Shown here: positions 62,446-64,000 of the stretch, piece by piece
How the letters are laid out: each line of letters begins with the position of its first letter
Position numbering within the stretch: position 1 is the first letter of the stretch
DNA from: Anniella stebbinsi
Lineage: Eukaryota; Chordata; Lepidosauria; Squamata; Anniellidae
Assembly (NCBI GenBank): GCA_029215795.1
Contig: JARDYH010000005.1
Coordinates: forward strand, 8,960,001 to 9,024,000
DNA: 64,000 nt
Direction: 5' to 3'
The notes under the pieces: model-generated
What the model saw: only the letters and a program-made list of their open reading frames with translations
Told to the model about the DNA's origin: nothing
Database searches by the model: none
Position numbers and translations under genes: made by a program

Positions 62446-63589
62446 CTGTCCTACAAGCTGTGCACCAAAATTATGCACATCTCATGGACACAAAGGCAGA
62501 ATTGCTGTGATCTGGGGAACCTGCAAAGTAGCAAAGCCCCCATGCAAAGGTCAAAGACCTTAAAAAGCATGAGACATTTCCCTGTGGCTTTACAAACCAA
62601 AGATCCTGGTCTGGGTTCATGATCTCTTTGCTGCCCTATAGTATATGCAGTGCACAATCCCAGACATACATGTTGCACGTACTGGTGTATTTCATCTGTG
62701 GGGGTGGATCTGTCCAAGCTGGCTGAGAAAACTAATTCTTGGTGACCCTTGGTGGGATGAGTTTTGCTTCGTGGTCAAAGGTCGACCTGGTTGCCATATT
62801 TGGGGTCCAGGAGGCCTCCCCCGCCAAAGTCAGATACTGTTGAGTGGGAAGGGAACACCAAACACAGATATATCAAAGGAAGATCACATTTCTTCTTCGC
62901 TTTTCCTGTTCCTACCAGAAGAAGCCTGGCTTGAAGGAGAAGAAGAAGAAGAAATAGCTGGAGGAAAAGAACGGGGGAAGAACTGTCACCGGAGGGATCT
63001 TCCCCACAGCCAGCTATTTTTTCCTTCTAGCCAGGCTTATTCTGATCCCAGCTAGAGAAAAGTGGTTGGAGGAAGAGGTTACAGGGAAAAACAGCAAGCA
63101 GAAGAAAGGGAGGGGGAGGCCTCCTGGACAAATGCGCCCCCACCTGCACACATAAAACAAACTGGTACATGTTTACCAGCGTCAAGCAACTTGGGACCAA
63201 GTGCCGTCTCCTTTACCAGCCTGCCCGGTCACTGAAGTCATCAGATGATGCACTCCACCCAAACTAAAACCTTTCCGTTGCTCCCTTTCTGTAGAATTCC
63301 CTGTTTGTTGGTACCATGCAAGCACAGTCGTTGTTTGGTTTTCAGCACCTGCTGAAGACATTTTTATTCAACTACGCTTTCCCCGGCTAACCAGGCGTGG
63401 TTTTATTAACATAATTGGATTTTAAATATTTTAATTCTGTATTTTGAGTCTTTTTTTTCCTTCTTGATTTTATTGTTCACTGCTCAAGAATCTTGCTGGA
63501 TATAGAGCAGTATATAAATCTTGTAAATAAAATAAAATACAAAAACATGCATTTCGAGGACTGTGCACTGCATATACTATGCAGCAGAA

Positions 63590-64000
63590 AAGGGGTTCAG
63601 AGGAAGGCAACGAGGATGATCAGGGGTCTGGAAACAAAGCTCTATGAGGAGAGACTGAAAGAACTGGGCATGTTTAGCCTTGAGAAGATTGTGGGGAGAC
63701 ATGATAGCACTCTTCAAATACTTGAAAGGTTGTCACACAGAGTTGGGCCAGGATCTCTTCTCGATCAACCCAGAATGCAGGACACGGAATAATGGGCTCA
63801 AGTTACAGGAAGCCAGATTCCGGCTGGACATCAGGAAAAACTCCCTGACTGTTAGAGCCGTATGACAATGGAACCAATGACCTAGGGAGGTGGTGGGCTC
63901 TCCCACACTGGGGCATTCAAGAGGCAGCTGGACAACCATCTGTCAGGGATGCTTTAAGGTGGATTTCTGCATTGAGCAGGGGGTTGGACTCAATGGCCTT
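63590..64000 (+). mobile_element. CR1 3' end, runs off the right edge
   Basis: GGGGTCTGGAAACAAAGCTC, GAAAGAACTGGGCATGTTTA and GGAGCTTTAAGG-type sequence match the 3' part of the copy at 17955-19020. The end GGGGGTTGGACTCAATGGCC is cut by the window edge. Confidence 0.75.

Larger units (their letters stand above)
61653..64000. other. Start of CACNA1F intron 18 (or further linker region)
   Basis: No phase-compatible exon is convincing here. A Glu/Lys-coding stretch at 62919-62960 follows an acceptor-like cctaccag but meets a stop in the required frame. The rest is repeat tails and a CR1 3' end. Domain III exons must lie to the right. Confidence 0.45.

Overview
This looks like a vertebrate chromosome segment, most likely from a squamate reptile (lizard or snake). 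The evidence is split exons with GT-AG introns, CR1-type LINE 3' ends, interspersed repeats ending in AATAAATA, a DIRS-type retrotransposon, and many short self-complementary DNA-transposon relics. The species call is an inference; no species-specific marker was used.

Two host genes lie head to head, as in the mammalian CCDC22-CACNA1F neighbourhood. On the minus strand, positions 844-6522 hold the first six coding exons of CCDC22 (COMMD/CCDC22/CCDC93 endosomal sorting complex); the gene runs off the left edge. A promoter-like block near 10.9-11.06 kb may hold its noncoding first exon. On the plus strand, positions 21303-61652 hold eighteen coding exons of CACNA1F, the pore subunit of the retinal L-type calcium channel Cav1.4. 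Their phases join into 784 codons without a break. They cover the N terminus, domain I, the I-II linker with the beta-subunit site, domain II and the start of the II-III linker. Domains III and IV lie beyond the right edge.

Layout: 1-6.5 kb CCDC22. 6.5-21.3 kb divergent intergenic region, packed with repeats: a CR1-like copy at 7.5-9 kb, a decayed Ty3/gypsy-class element at 12.4-16.4 kb flanked by an exact-length 100-bp direct repeat, a CR1 copy at 18-19 kb, and a 1-kb near-perfect palindrome at 19.7-20.7 kb. 21.3-64 kb CACNA1F, whose introns carry repeated foldback elements of at least five families, several CR1 tails, and an apparently complete 6.1-kb DIRS-type element (54372-60463) in intron 17.

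Most notable points: (1) the DIRS-type element, with intact gag-like, RT/RNase H and tyrosine recombinase frames, identical 131-bp inverted repeats and an internal region complementary to both termini; (2) the palindrome centred at 20223.5, built around a 512-bp composite foldback element that recurs almost unchanged at 42.6 kb; (3) an apparent in-frame stop in CCDC22 exon 5; (4) a GC-AG intron after CACNA1F exon 2; (5) a nested DNA-transposon insertion whose unoccupied site survives in a sister copy. I saw no rRNA, tRNA or CRISPR array.
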